Shown piece by piece: positions 25,210 through 34,144 of a stretch of DNA of 64,000 nucleotides. Position numbers and translations under genes: made by a program. The DNA comes from Acidobacteriota bacterium (lineage in GTDB: Bacteria > Acidobacteriota > Thermoanaerobaculia > Multivoradales > Multivoraceae). A model generated the notes under the pieces. It was not told the DNA's origin. It searched no databases and saw nothing but the letters and a program-made list of their open reading frames with translations. The stretch is from assembly GCA_029263415.1 (NCBI GenBank), contig JAJCXN010000009.1, positions 273,785-337,784 on the forward strand, given 5' to 3'. Position 1 is the first letter of the stretch, and every line of letters starts with the position of its first letter.

Positions 25210-25308
25210 GGGCTTGTGGGGAACACCAGCTCGGGCGACTTCCGATCGCTAGGCGACGGCCAGGTCGCTCGCAAAGCGGAGACCGCTGACCGCGGCTAAG
25301 AATGGAGG

Positions 25309-25367
25309 CCCGAAACCTGCGCATCACGTCCTGACGCAGTACGCTTGCCGAAGCGCAGCGTTTCGGG
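25309..25367 (+). ncRNA. Predicted compact three-way-junction RNA element
   Basis: Three nested or adjacent perfect stems can form together: P1 CCCGAAAC/GTTTCGGG (8 bp, 25309-25316 with 25360-25367), P2 CTGCG/CGCAG (25317-25321 with 25335-25339) and P3 CGCTT/AAGCG closing a GCCG tetraloop (25342-25355). Junction strands are 0, 2 and 4 bases. It could be a terminator-associated structure of lptE, a small RNA or a structured DNA repeat. Which strand is transcribed is unknown. Confidence 0.4.
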
Positions 25368-25467
25368 AGACGGCGTTTGGAGACCGCGGGGACGCGACCC
25401 GTTGCCGAACGAGGGAACGTCGAAGACCTAGGCGAGCTGATGCCGCCAAGTCCGCCCTGAGGCTGCC

Positions 25468-25527
25468 CGCGTTGATTCGGCTCGCGTTGCTTCGGGCCGC
25501 GCTGATCCGGGCCGCGCTGATTCGGCT
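25468..25527. repeat. Four tandem copies of a 15-bp unit
   Basis: Units CGCGTTGATTCGGCT, CGCGTTGCTTCGGGC, CGCGCTGATCCGGGC and CGCGCTGATTCGGCT follow one another without gaps. The 15-base period is divisible by three, although no credible gene covers it. Confidence 0.9.
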
Positions 25528-25694
25528 CGGTAGATCCGCGCCAGCGCGGTCACGACAGGGGCTATCGCTGCGAGCAAAGAAACAGGACGGCAGACGAAGC
25601 ACATCCGTCTCGCCGAGCGGCGCTGGAGAGGCCTATCGGTCCTTATTGACTCCCAGCGGCGACGAGCGCGCCGCCTGAGCAAGCAGAAGAAGGC

Positions 25695-25973
25695 CTAGGA
25701 GGCGGCGGCCGCTTCCGTTCCGCGGACGAGCCGAGTCAAGCGCGACTTGCTGCGTGCAGCAGCGTTGGCGTGGATCGAGCCAGCTTGGGCTGCGCGATCG
25801 AGCTTGGAGATGGCATCGCTGAGTCCAGCGGTGGCAGCCTCAGTGTCGCCTTCGGCGGCGGCGGTCCGCACACGTTTGACAGCGGTCCGGAGTGCGGACA
25901 TGCTGCCCCGGTTGCGGTCGCGGCGCTTGACGTCTTGGCGGATTCGTTTGATGGTGGAAGCGTTATTAGCCAT
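25695..25973 (-). CDS. rpsT: 30S ribosomal protein S20
   Basis: A 92-residue, strongly basic, Ala/Arg/Lys-rich helical protein that binds 16S rRNA. The start MANNASTIKRIRQDVKRRDRNR and the C-terminal segment GSIHANAAARSKSRLTRLV are diagnostic for S20. It is a single gene, convergent with lptE, and has its own likely promoter about 150 bases upstream. The leader between promoter and start is long enough for autoregulation, but I see no specific signal. Confidence 0.96.
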   Translation of the reverse strand: MANNASTIKRIRQDVKRRDRNRGSMSALRTAVKRVRTAAAEGDTEAATAGLSDAISKLDRAAQAGSIHANAAARSKSRLTRLVRGTEAAAAS

Positions 25974-26123
25974 TTGGTGATTCGTTCCTGTTGGGAATAG
26001 AGCTGATTGAGGTCTTGACGCGGCCTGAATGCCAGTTCGGCCTGGATGCCAGTGGAGCCCTAAGTCTCCCGCAACGTCTCCGCCGCGCGCGTCGGGCGCC
26101 GCACAGGCGGCGCAAGTCGTGGG

Positions 26124-26153
26124 ATTCTATTGGTTTAGCCTGTGTGTGAGCAA
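26124..26153 (-). promoter_or_regulatory. Probable rpsT promoter
   Basis: Minus-strand TTGCTC and TAGAAT are separated by 18 bases, 150 bases before the rpsT start. Confidence 0.45.
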
Positions 26154-26215
26154 GGTTCAAGGCGGTCGAAACGATCAGTTTTCACTGGCTCGAGGTCGAG
26201 CGTTCTCGATTGGCG

Positions 26216-27124
26216 CTAGCTCGGTATCTCTCTGAGTTCGCGTTGGGCGAGAATCGCTTCGTCTGACCGCGGGTAGTCGGCCATCACTGAACGAAAAGCT
26301 GACGTGGCTTGTTCGCCATCACCCAGTTCCAAGTAGGCCTTGCCGGTGCGCAGAAGAGCGGACGGAACCTTCTCACTAGCGGGGTAGCGCTGCCGCACAG
26401 CAGTGAACTGACGAATCGCACCGCGGAACTCCCGCAGGCTGAAGTGACACTCACCGGTCCAATACAGGGCGTTGTCGGCCGTTGCGCTGTCTGGGTTGCC
26501 TTCGAGGAAAGCAGTGAAGCCTCGTAGAGCCGTTCTGTAGTCTGCGTTTTGGAATGCTTGCAGGGCCGCCTCATACGCCTCCGATCCGGAGAGAGTCGGA
26601 GAGGGTGCAGGCTGCACCGGGCGATCAACGATGGCCTGAAGCTCAACGATGGCACGCCTAAGAGCCGCCGTCTCTTCTGACACATCCTTGACCGCGATGG
26701 TGCTCTCTTGCACTGAAGCAGCGAGTGCCTCGATCCGACCCAGCAAGACTCTGAGGTCCGCTTCGGCGTCGGCACGGCCCTTCAGGAGTTGTTCCTGCGC
26801 TTGTGCCACCGTGGCTTCCAAGCGCTCCACCTGCCCACGGTCAGAGGACTGCTGCTGGATGGTTGCCAGCTGTTGTTGCATCACATCCAGCTGCTGCTGC
26901 ATGGAGATGATCTCGGGTGGAGTAGTGGCGCACCCTGATCCGAGTACTGCGAGAGAGCCGAGTATTACGAGAGGCAGTAAACCAAAAAACGGAGACCGCT
27001 GCTGGCCTCCGTTTCCCACGTTGCCTGGGTTCCCGCGCGAGGCGACGCCCGCGGGGCCCCCTGTGGGTGCCCCGGGACGGTCTTCTGCCTTGGCGTGGCT
27101 ACTATCTACCCAGATTACGACCAC
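26216..27124 (-). CDS. cpoB: Tol-Pal cell division coordinator CpoB (YbgF)
   Basis: A periplasmic TPR protein that links Tol-Pal driven outer-membrane constriction with septal murein synthesis. It has a signal segment LLPLVILGSLAVL with lipobox LGSGC, a coiled coil (MQQQLDVMQQQLATIQQQ onward) and a C-terminal TPR domain (AYEAALQAFQNADYRTAL, DNALYWTGECHFSLREF, PSALLRTGKAYLELGDG). The annotated GTG at 27124 gives 302 residues; GTG at 27019 would place the signal peptide closer to the start and is an attractive alternative. It is the last gene of the tol cluster, 20 bases after pal. The lipobox is unusual, since many CpoB proteins are soluble. Confidence 0.88.
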   Translation of the reverse strand: MVVIWVDSSHAKAEDRPGAPTGGPAGVASRGNPGNVGNGGQQRSPFFGLLPLVILGSLAVLGSGCATTPPEIISMQQQLDVMQQQLATIQQQSSDRGQVERLEATVAQAQEQLLKGRADAEADLRVLLGRIEALAASVQESTIAVKDVSEETAALRRAIVELQAIVDRPVQPAPSPTLSGSEAYEAALQAFQNADYRTALRGFTAFLEGNPDSATADNALYWTGECHFSLREFRGAIRQFTAVRQRYPASEKVPSALLRTGKAYLELGDGEQATSAFRSVMADYPRSDEAILAQRELREIPS

Positions 27125-27143
27125 CGCCGACTGTCAACCGCTG

Positions 27144-27716
27144 CTAGTTGCGGCCGGTGAGGCGGAAGTACGCGCGACGGTTCTTGCCCCAGCAGGACTC
27201 GCTGCTCTCGGCGCAGGCACCACGCTCTTCGCCGTAGCTGATGGTCCGGATGCGGCTTGATGGCACACCGAGTTCGGTGACGTAGTCAAGAGCTGCGTTC
27301 GACCGGCGTTCGCCGAGAGCCAAGTTGTACTCACTGGTTCCACGCTCATCGCAGTGGCCCTCAATGGTGACGACAAACTTGTCGTTCTCTTTGAGGAACG
27401 CCGCGTTCTTCGCTAGCCGCTCGCGAGCAGCAGGAGAGAGTTCGGAGCGATCGAACTCGAAATACACAGTTCCGAGAAGACCGTTCTCTTCGGCATACTG
27501 CTGCGCGATCAGCAGGTCGTCATCCAGCGGGTCGATCACGGGGTCCTTCTCGGGAGTGGGCTCCGGACGGGTGACTTCCACAGGTTTCGGTGGCTCAGGT
27601 GTTACGACCGGCTCTGGCGCGGGCACGGGTGGTTCTGGCGGAACGGGCTTGTTGCAGGCAAAACTAAAAACCAACAATGCGGCGAGAACCGCGAACGGCA
27701 ACCTACGGACAGACAT
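27144..27716 (-). CDS. pal: Peptidoglycan-associated lipoprotein Pal
   Basis: An outer-membrane lipoprotein that binds peptidoglycan and TolB. I chose the second ATG (27716), because AAGGAG lies exactly 6 bases before it. Lipobox FSFAC, then a Pro/Glu-rich linker, then an OmpA-like domain with TVYFEFDRSELSP, TIEGHCDERGTSEYNLALGE and RRSNAALDYV, where the Asp and Arg that bind meso-diaminopimelate are conserved. An unusual cysteine pair near the C-terminus (GACAESSESCWGKNRR) matches the disulfide loop of deltaproteobacterial/Acidobacterial Pal proteins. The 190-residue length is normal. Confidence 0.96.
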   Translation of the reverse strand: MSVRRLPFAVLAALLVFSFACNKPVPPEPPVPAPEPVVTPEPPKPVEVTRPEPTPEKDPVIDPLDDDLLIAQQYAEENGLLGTVYFEFDRSELSPAARERLAKNAAFLKENDKFVVTIEGHCDERGTSEYNLALGERRSNAALDYVTELGVPSSRIRTISYGEERGACAESSESCWGKNRRAYFRLTGRN

Positions 27717-27878
27717 GCACATCTCCTTCGACCCTCACGGTCTCGTCTGAGGCCTTCGAGGTGGGGTTAGCTGGGAAGCTTCGCTTTGAGAAACTCAAGA
27801 TCAAAGACTTGGCAACGGATTCTGGGACTGACCGGTGCCGCTCATGAAAGCTCACTCTATCTTGCCAAGAATGACCGC

Positions 27879-27907
27879 ACATTAGCAAAGGCCAGATTGC
27901 GGTTCAA
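27879..27907 (-). promoter_or_regulatory. Probable internal promoter for pal-cpoB
   Basis: Minus-strand TTGAAC and TAATGT are exactly 17 bases apart in the 279-base spacer between tolB and pal. The predicted leader of pal would be about 155 bases. This suggests pal and cpoB can be expressed independently of tolQRAB. Confidence 0.6.
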
Positions 27908-27995
27908 CCGCCAAGTCCATGAAAATCAAGGGATTATGGGCATTGTACCCTTGGACAGTGCGCTGTTTCAAGAACCGCATGCTCGGCTCATCGAA

Positions 27996-29369
27996 CTACT
28001 CATCGAAGTAGCCTGACCAAGACGGCCCGAAGTTGCTACTCCCGTTGGTCAGCTGCGCCACGGGTTCTCCGTCGGCAGTCATGATGTAGATCTGCTTGCG
28101 ACCGGAGCGATCCGATTCGTAGGCGATAAAACGGCCATCTGGCGAGAACGTTGGCGCCTCGTGGCTTCCTGGCGCAGCGGTGAGGGTGGCCTGCTCACCC
28201 GTCTCAACATCCACTTTGACGATGTCGAAGCGCCGGCCGTCGCGAGTCCTCGACGCGTAGATGAGATATCGCGCGTCTGGATCCCAAGCAGCACCATCGT
28301 TGTACTTCGACTGGAAGCTGATTCGTCGGATGTTCTTGCCCTCTAGATCCATCACATAGATCTGCGGTGATCCATTGCGGCTTGAGGTGAAGGCAAGCTG
28401 GTTGCCCCGCGGCGACCAGGCTGGGTTGGTGTCAATGCCGCCCGACCTAGTCAGGCGCTTGAGACCCGCGCCATCCCGATCAATCGTGAAAATCTCGAGG
28501 TTGCCGCGCAGCGAGCGCGCGAAGGCAATCCTGCGACCGTCTGGTGATGTGGTTGGGGAAAGTGCCTGGGCGGTCTCCTCGAGGATAGGGCTCTTGCGGC
28601 CAGTCTCTCGATCAACCCAGTAGAGCGAGGCACCTTCGCCCGAGTAATAGGAGACGTAGGCAAGGCCCTCGCCGTTGGCTGCCCAGGCCGGCGAAAACGA
28701 CAACGAACGATGGCCGCTCATCTTGCGTTGGCCGTAACCGTCGTAGTCCATGAGGTAGAGCTCCTTGATGCCGTCACCATCCCGATCGGAGGTAAAGGCC
28801 AACGAGGTGCGAGCAATACCGCGGACTCCGGTCATATAGAGCACGATCTCGTCGCTCAAGGTGTGCGCCATCTGGCGCGCAAGCTCAGTACCGGCGACAT
28901 AGCGTTTGCGGAGAATGGCCTCGCGCGAACCCAGATCGTAGAGGCTGCCTTCGAGCACTAGGCGCGCTCCGTCGACCTTGGTCTCGACCAAGAGCACCAT
29001 CTCGTTGCCGAGTGAGCGGTACTGCTCAAAGTCGTTGGCACGGTCACCGCTAAGGCGAAGACCAGCAAGTTCGCGCGGGCCCTGCAAGGAGAACACGCCG
29101 GTTAGGCGAAGGTCGTTGCGTAGGGTGGCGTCGAGTTCGTCGGCCGCACTGGCCAATTGGGGAGAGGCAGACACAGGCCGCCTGGGAGCGGGGTAGGCAA
29201 GGCGCATCTTGGCGCGCTGATTATCCTCGACTGTGATCTGGACGCGGCCTTCTGGAGGCAGCTGGGCCGGCGGCGGCTCGGTATCCTGAGCGCGACCGCT
29301 GTCGGGGAGACCCACAAGGCAAAGAGCGGCAAGCAGGAAAGGAAACACTGTTCTGGTAGACAACTTCAA
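27996..29369 (-). CDS. tolB: Tol-Pal system protein TolB
   Basis: A periplasmic beta-propeller of 457 residues that contacts Pal, TolA and outer-membrane proteins. Signal peptide RTVFPFLLAALCLVGL to GRAQ; an N-terminal domain of about 170 residues; then a six-bladed propeller with repeated SPDGRRIAFARS, SPRGNQLAFTSSRNG and FSPDGRFIAYESDRSG units. The start is TTG at 29369 with a modest CGAGG upstream. It follows tolA with a 164-base gap and precedes pal, the standard order. The C-terminus GPSWSGYFDE is short. Confidence 0.95.
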   Translation of the reverse strand: MKLSTRTVFPFLLAALCLVGLPDSGRAQDTEPPPAQLPPEGRVQITVEDNQRAKMRLAYPAPRRPVSASPQLASAADELDATLRNDLRLTGVFSLQGPRELAGLRLSGDRANDFEQYRSLGNEMVLLVETKVDGARLVLEGSLYDLGSREAILRKRYVAGTELARQMAHTLSDEIVLYMTGVRGIARTSLAFTSDRDGDGIKELYLMDYDGYGQRKMSGHRSLSFSPAWAANGEGLAYVSYYSGEGASLYWVDRETGRKSPILEETAQALSPTTSPDGRRIAFARSLRGNLEIFTIDRDGAGLKRLTRSGGIDTNPAWSPRGNQLAFTSSRNGSPQIYVMDLEGKNIRRISFQSKYNDGAAWDPDARYLIYASRTRDGRRFDIVKVDVETGEQATLTAAPGSHEAPTFSPDGRFIAYESDRSGRKQIYIMTADGEPVAQLTNGSSNFGPSWSGYFDE

Positions 29370-29533
29370 GCGACAAGTACCTCGCGAGGACTTCTATGGG
29401 GTTTTTTGAGCGAGCGATGGAGAAGAAGATCAAAAGGGGAGCTACGGATGGCCGACCGCTCCAAACCTAAGTCTAGTTATATCAAGACGTTAGAGTCATT
29501 GTAGCCACACGATCAATGATGCTTTGCCTCGGG

Positions 29534-30304
29534 CTACGGAAGAAGCACGGTCACTCCAAGGCTCTGTTTGCGATAGGCGACTGGTAGCGGCGGCAGGGGA
29601 GATGCATCCTGGATGCCGCGAAGCCCAGCACGATCGTAGGACGGAATGCCAGAGGTCCGGACTAGTTCGACGTCGCTCACTGTTCCGTCACGGCCGATGC
29701 GGAAGTTGATCGCCAAATCCATGCGTCGCTCGAGCCGAGGGCGCCGCCAGGCACGCCGGATCGCCTGGATCAGACTGCGGGTGTAGTAGTCGTACTTAAA
29801 GTCGGGATCATCAAAGCCTGCAACGGTGGTGTCCTGGACTTCGCCTTTGGAAGCAGCGGGCAGCTCCGGCTCTTCGGGTTCGGCGGGCACGGGATCGTCG
29901 ACCTCTTCGTCCTCGTCGCTCGATTCCTCGGGAACCTCAACCGGCTCTGGTTCGGGCTTCGGCGGGTCCGGCTTCTTCTCCGGTTCCTTGTCCGCGACCA
30001 GCGGAATATCCTCTGGAACCTCGACTGGCTCGTCTGGGATCACCGGCTCCGGTTCGGGCTCGGGCGGCTTGGGTCGCCGGGTCTCAGGGCGAGGCTTCGG
30101 AGCCGGCGCTAGATCCGCTGCTGGAATCGATACGACTTCGACGTACTCGATCCGCGGCGGTTCAGACCGCAACAACCCGGGCACCAGAATCACCGCGATC
30201 AGTATCCCGACATGGACAACTGCAGAGACACTGATAGCGATGCGCAGCGGCCGCTTACCAAACTGGCTTTGCCGCTGTGAGAGGAGTTCATTGACTTGGT
30301 TCAA
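29534..30304 (-). CDS. tolA: TolA/TonB-type energy-transducing protein
   Basis: It spans the periplasm to couple the TolQR motor to TolB/Pal. A single N-terminal membrane helix (IAISVSAVVHVGILIAVIL) has the SxxxH pattern typical of TolA/TonB proteins. It is followed by a Pro/Glu-rich acidic stretch of about 110 residues and a C-terminal TonB-like domain (SLIQAIRRAWRRPRLERRM, INFRIGRDGTVSDVELVRTSG, ASPLPPLPVAYR). At 256 residues it is shorter than E. coli TolA and lacks its long alanine-rich helix. Position between tolR and tolB identifies it as TolA in function. Confidence 0.9.
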   Translation of the reverse strand: MNQVNELLSQRQSQFGKRPLRIAISVSAVVHVGILIAVILVPGLLRSEPPRIEYVEVVSIPAADLAPAPKPRPETRRPKPPEPEPEPVIPDEPVEVPEDIPLVADKEPEKKPDPPKPEPEPVEVPEESSDEDEEVDDPVPAEPEEPELPAASKGEVQDTTVAGFDDPDFKYDYYTRSLIQAIRRAWRRPRLERRMDLAINFRIGRDGTVSDVELVRTSGIPSYDRAGLRGIQDASPLPPLPVAYRKQSLGVTVLLP

Positions 30305-30313
30305 GTCTTCAGC

Positions 30314-30763
<450 letters not shown>

Positions 30764-30812
30764 TAGTTAGGGCCCCCGCGTTGATCGGCCGCGGCTGCTG
30801 CTGAAGCCGACA

Positions 30813-31544
30813 TTAAGTGAAGTTCCGCTCTGCCAGGTTGAGAAACTCGAGTCCGAAGTCCTCGAGCTCGGTTCGAATCGACTTGAGCTTGGCCGCAACT
30901 TGGTTGTAGCCAATGAGTGCGGGGATGGCGGCGACCAGCCCAGCCGCGGTGTTGACCAACGCCTCAGCAATACCCGGAGCAACTGCCACGATGGACGCGG
31001 TGCCCGCGGCTCCAATGTCGCTGAACGCGAACATGATGCCCACGACCGTACCGAAGAGCCCGATGAACGGGGTTGCAGCCGCCGTAGTCGCCAGGAACGC
31101 CGTGGTTTTCGAAAGGCCCTGCAGTTCGACGCCGATCGCTCTGCGCAAACTCCGTTCAACACCGGTGAGCGATTTGATGCGATAGGCAACAGCGCGGGTC
31201 TCCATCGGGTCCTCCCCGCTTGGTTGTTGCGCCTTTACCTGCGCGTCAATCTCGATGTAGCCCGCCTGGAACAGGCCGACCAGCGGAGACGCGGCATATT
31301 GTTGAGTAACCGAGTTGATCTCCGAGAAGCGAGCGCTCTGGCGGAAGATCGTCAGGAACCTAGCGTTGTCTCTACTAACGCGCTTGAACTGTCGCCACTT
31401 GTTGAACATCACTGCCCAGGAACCGAGCGAGAAGAAAATGAGAATCGCGAAAACAAGCTTGGCGATGGGGCCAGCGTCGAGGAACAACGAGACGATGCTT
31501 CGTTGGCCGAGGGCTGCAGCTGGAGCTAAGAAGAGTGTGTTCAT
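30813..31544 (-). CDS. tolQ: Tol-Pal motor subunit TolQ (ExbB/MotA family)
   Basis: A 243-residue protein with three membrane helices: AKLVFAILIFFSLGSWAVMF near the N-terminus and the pair TAAATPFIGLFGTVVGIMFAF and ALVNTAAGLVAAIPALIGYN near the C-terminus. The motif GLFGTVVGIM and the threonine/proline pattern are typical of proton-motive-force stators. It is the first gene of the tolQRAB-pal-cpoB cluster. The leader directly before the ATG is a 13-bp duplication without a recognisable ribosome-binding site. Confidence 0.95.
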   Translation of the reverse strand: MNTLFLAPAAALGQRSIVSLFLDAGPIAKLVFAILIFFSLGSWAVMFNKWRQFKRVSRDNARFLTIFRQSARFSEINSVTQQYAASPLVGLFQAGYIEIDAQVKAQQPSGEDPMETRAVAYRIKSLTGVERSLRRAIGVELQGLSKTTAFLATTAAATPFIGLFGTVVGIMFAFSDIGAAGTASIVAVAPGIAEALVNTAAGLVAAIPALIGYNQVAAKLKSIRTELEDFGLEFLNLAERNFT

Positions 31545-31545
31545 C

Positions 31546-31571
31546 GTGTTGGGATCTAGTGTTGGGATCTA
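31546..31571. repeat. 13-bp tandem duplication abutting the tolQ start
   Basis: Two identical copies of GTGTTGGGATCTA lie one base upstream of the tolQ start codon (minus-strand gene). They displace any ribosome-binding site that would normally be there. Confidence 0.9.
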
Positions 31572-31723
31572 AGGGTGACTTCTTAGAGGGGTAGTGGCTC
31601 GGAGAGGATCTGAAGACGGAGCTTCTGAGTCGCGGTCAAGGTAGCACGAGAGAAGTGTGTGCTCCAATAGGTTACGAGAGTGATTGCAAGATCAAGCTGC
31701 AGAATGTTCGGTGACGAGGGGCT

Positions 31724-32635
31724 CTACCGGTTGTCTGTCCGATCGCTCGTGCGATCCGTAGTTAGGGCGGGGCCGCCGATCGCGTAGGTGAGGGGTGATC
31801 GTCGTTGGATCTCAAACAACGCCACGGCAGCGGCGGTCGCAACGTTGAGGGACTCGATGTCGCCCTCCATAGGGATGGCAAGAGAAGAAGTGCATCGTCC
31901 AGCCACCTCTGAAGACAACCCGTGAGCTTCTGAACCCACAGCGAGCACGCGCGGGGAAGCCACCGGCACATCGAACACGCTGCGGCCGCCGGCTTGCAGG
32001 CCGTACCAGTGTGGAGTTTCGCCTAGGATGGCCTCGATCTGATGGGTCAACTCTTCGCTGCCAATGCCGTCGAGGATGGTAAGTCGTAGGGCGCTTCCTG
32101 CTGATGCTCGCAAAGCTCGCGGGTGGCGCCAGCTCGCGGTTCCCGGGCCCAGCACCACCAGGTCAACACCAGTAGCCTCTGCGACGCGCAAGACCGCACC
32201 GACATTGCGTGGGTCGCGGAGTCGATCGAGGTAGAGAAGCGTGCTCCAACCGTCCTCGAGCGCTGACGCCAGCGTCCACTCAGGTGCAGCGACGATCGCC
32301 ACCAGCCCGCGCGGAGAATCAGCATCCGCTAAAGCGTCGAGCAGCGACTCCTCGACAGCCAGTGGTGCGGTCGCGAAGCGGTCGAGTACCAGATGATCAC
32401 TAGCAAGGAAGCGCTCGGTTGAAACGACCAATGGCATCGGTAGGCCAGCGTCGAGGGCTGCTTCAATGAGATTGGGACCTTCGAGTACCAAGAGTGAAGC
32501 GTCTGCAGCGATCTCGGTGCGTACCAAGTCTGCCACCAGCAGGGTTGCAGCTTTGCGCGTGGCCTGACCTTGGCCGCGCCCCGAAATGAGTGCTCGAAGC
32601 GCCTTGAGGCGTTGGTTTTGGGGGCTGACGATCAT
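31724..32635 (-). CDS. TrmH/SpoU-family RNA 2'-O-methyltransferase
   Basis: A 303-residue SPOUT methyltransferase. The N-terminal substrate-binding domain begins [13 protein letters not shown], typical of RlmB/TsnR-like enzymes that modify 23S rRNA. The three SPOUT motifs are present: [17 protein letters not shown] (motif 1, catalytic Arg and Asn), [10 protein letters not shown] (motif 2) and [22 protein letters not shown] split over motif 3. The target nucleotide cannot be told from sequence. It is transcribed away from metK and has a spare C-terminal Thr/Asp-rich tail. Confidence 0.9.
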   Translation of the reverse strand: MIVSPQNQRLKALRALISGRGQGQATRKAATLLVADLVRTEIAADASLLVLEGPNLIEAALDAGLPMPLVVSTERFLASDHLVLDRFATAPLAVEESLLDALADADSPRGLVAIVAAPEWTLASALEDGWSTLLYLDRLRDPRNVGAVLRVAEATGVDLVVLGPGTASWRHPRALRASAGSALRLTILDGIGSEELTHQIEAILGETPHWYGLQAGGRSVFDVPVASPRVLAVGSEAHGLSSEVAGRCTSSLAIPMEGDIESLNVATAAAVALFEIQRRSPLTYAIGGPALTTDRTSDRTDNR

Positions 32636-32920
32636 GGTCGCTCAAGACTAGAGGAAGGCGTACACTGCAGCAATCCGAAGGCTAACGGATCGTCGGCCAC
32701 AGCATCGATTCCTACTACGGGATTCTGCGTAGTTCTGCCGCGAGTTTGCCTTGGTATGGCAAGCTTGCTACCCTGCCCGCGCTGCGCCACGGCAGGCATC
32801 AGATGCCTCCATTGTACGCGCCTCCCGCAGTCCCCTTTTGGTGCGAGCTGCAAGTCTTGGATCCCACTGGTTCTTCTCGGGCCTCAAGGATCCACCCATG
32901 AAAGGAACGGGATTAGTCCT
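32636..32920 (+). other. metK leader region
   Basis: The 285 bases between the methyltransferase start and metK hold a hairpin ACTACG/CGTAGT (32716-32735) and the palindrome at 32794-32808. Just before metK the AGGA that would serve as ribosome-binding site can pair with TCCT next to the start codon. I find no match to the SAM-I, SAM-II or SAH riboswitch patterns that I know. Confidence 0.5.
32794..32808. promoter_or_regulatory. 15-bp palindrome in the metK leader
   Basis: AGGCATC and GATGCCT flank one central A. It is a candidate operator or hairpin of metK; its sequence differs from the operator at 8382-8397. Confidence 0.4.
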
Positions 32921-34060
32921 ATGTCTGATAGCTATCTCTTCACGTCGGAATCAGTGACTGAGGGTCACCCCGACAAGGTCTCTGACCAGATCTCCGACGC
33001 CGTGCTCGACGCTGTTTTGGAACAAGATCCAACCGCGCGGGTTGCTTGCGAGACTTTGGTCAATACCGGTCTTGCCATGCTCGCCGGTGAAATCACCACA
33101 ACCGCCAAGATTGATTTTTCCAAGGTTGTGCGAGACACCATTCGCGAGATCGGCTACGACAGCGGCGACTACGGTTTCGATGCTGATTCGTGCGCAGTGA
33201 TGAATGCACTCGACCGGCAGTCTCCCGACATTGCGATGGGAGTCGACGTGGGTGGAGCCGGCGACCAAGGCCTGATGTTCGGTTATGCCTGCGATGAAAC
33301 CGAAGAGCTAATGCCGCTTTCGATCACCCTCGCACATCAGTTGGTCGAGCGCATGGCGCAACTGCGCAAAGACGGAACCCTCGGTTGGCTGCGCCCCGAC
33401 GGTAAGAGCCAAGTCACGGTGCAATACAGCGGCGAAGGCAAGATCGAACGGGTTCATACCGTGGTCCTTTCCACCCAACACGATCCAGACGTTGAGCAGC
33501 AAGAGATTCATGACGCGTTGTTTGAGCACGCCATCCAGCAGGTGGTGCCTGCGCAGTTCCTGGACGATGAGACCATCATCCACGTGAACCCGACCGGGCG
33601 CTTCGTCATCGGAGGTCCGCAGGGCGACTGCGGCTTGACCGGTCGCAAGATCATCGTTGATACCTACGGCGGAGTTGGCCACCACGGCGGCGGCGCTTTC
33701 TCGGGCAAGGATTCGACCAAGGTAGACCGCTCAGCGAGCTACATGGCGCGCTACATCGCCAAGAATCTGGTCGCAGCAGGCCTAGCCACACGCTTAGAAG
33801 TCCAGCTCGCCTACGCAATCGGCGTAGTGGATCCAGTATCGGTCAATGTTGATGCGTTTGGCACTGGCACTATCAGCGATCGCAAGTTTGAGGCGATCGT
33901 GCGCGAGGTCTTTCCGCTGAGCCCGCAAGGCATCATCGATCACCTCGACCTACGCAAGCCGATCTTTCGTCGCACCGCAGCCTACGGCCACTTCGGTCGC
34001 AAGGGCTTCCGTTGGGAAGACACCGACATGGTGGAGAAGATCCAGCAGGCCGCTGCATAA
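32921..34060 (+). CDS. metK: S-adenosylmethionine synthetase
   Basis: It makes SAM from methionine and ATP. The start is the ATG at 32921 ([18 protein letters not shown]), giving 379 residues as usual; the open frame extends upstream but not as protein. All three signature regions are present: [30 protein letters not shown] and [19 protein letters not shown] (the P-loop-like glycine-rich and metal-binding segments). It faces lptFG, with a strong shared hairpin between them. It forms the methyl cycle with ahcY and, indirectly, glyA. Confidence 0.98.
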   Translation: MSDSYLFTSESVTEGHPDKVSDQISDAVLDAVLEQDPTARVACETLVNTGLAMLAGEITTTAKIDFSKVVRDTIREIGYDSGDYGFDADSCAVMNALDRQSPDIAMGVDVGGAGDQGLMFGYACDETEELMPLSITLAHQLVERMAQLRKDGTLGWLRPDGKSQVTVQYSGEGKIERVHTVVLSTQHDPDVEQQEIHDALFEHAIQQVVPAQFLDDETIIHVNPTGRFVIGGPQGDCGLTGRKIIVDTYGGVGHHGGGAFSGKDSTKVDRSASYMARYIAKNLVAAGLATRLEVQLAYAIGVVDPVSVNVDAFGTGTISDRKFEAIVREVFPLSPQGIIDHLDLRKPIFRRTAAYGHFGRKGFRWEDTDMVEKIQQAAA

Positions 34061-34095
34061 GGTTGCAGCGCTCGCCTTCGATAGCGGAGGCCAGT

Positions 34096-34126
34096 GGCCC
34101 GGGACCTCTTAGTAGGTCCTCGGGCC
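34096..34126. terminator. Bidirectional terminator hairpin between metK and lptFG
   Basis: GGCCCGGGACC pairs with GGTCC-T-CGGGCC (11 bp with one bulged T) around a short loop. It has no strong T-tract on either side. The two genes converge here. Confidence 0.65.
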
Positions 34127-34144
34127 TCTGCATAGGTCTTTGGC

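Larger units (their letters stand above)
25210..25694. other. 485-base gene-less convergent region between lptE and rpsT
   Basis: It contains a small hairpin (AGCGG/CCGCT, 25275-25287), the three-way-junction structure at 25309-25367 and the 15-bp tandem repeat at 25468-25527. Open frames here are short, arginine/alanine-rich readings of the repeat and I do not regard them as genes. Confidence 0.6.

Noticed and set aside
25309..25367. Hammerhead ribozyme
   Set aside because: The three-way junction lacks the CTGANGA and GAAA core strands.
25324..25682. Arg/Ala-rich frames in the lptE-rpsT gap
   Set aside because: They are readings of the 15-bp tandem repeat, with no domain and no ribosome-binding site.
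32636..32920. SAM riboswitch before metK
   Set aside because: None of the conserved SAM-I or SAM-II core segments can be found.
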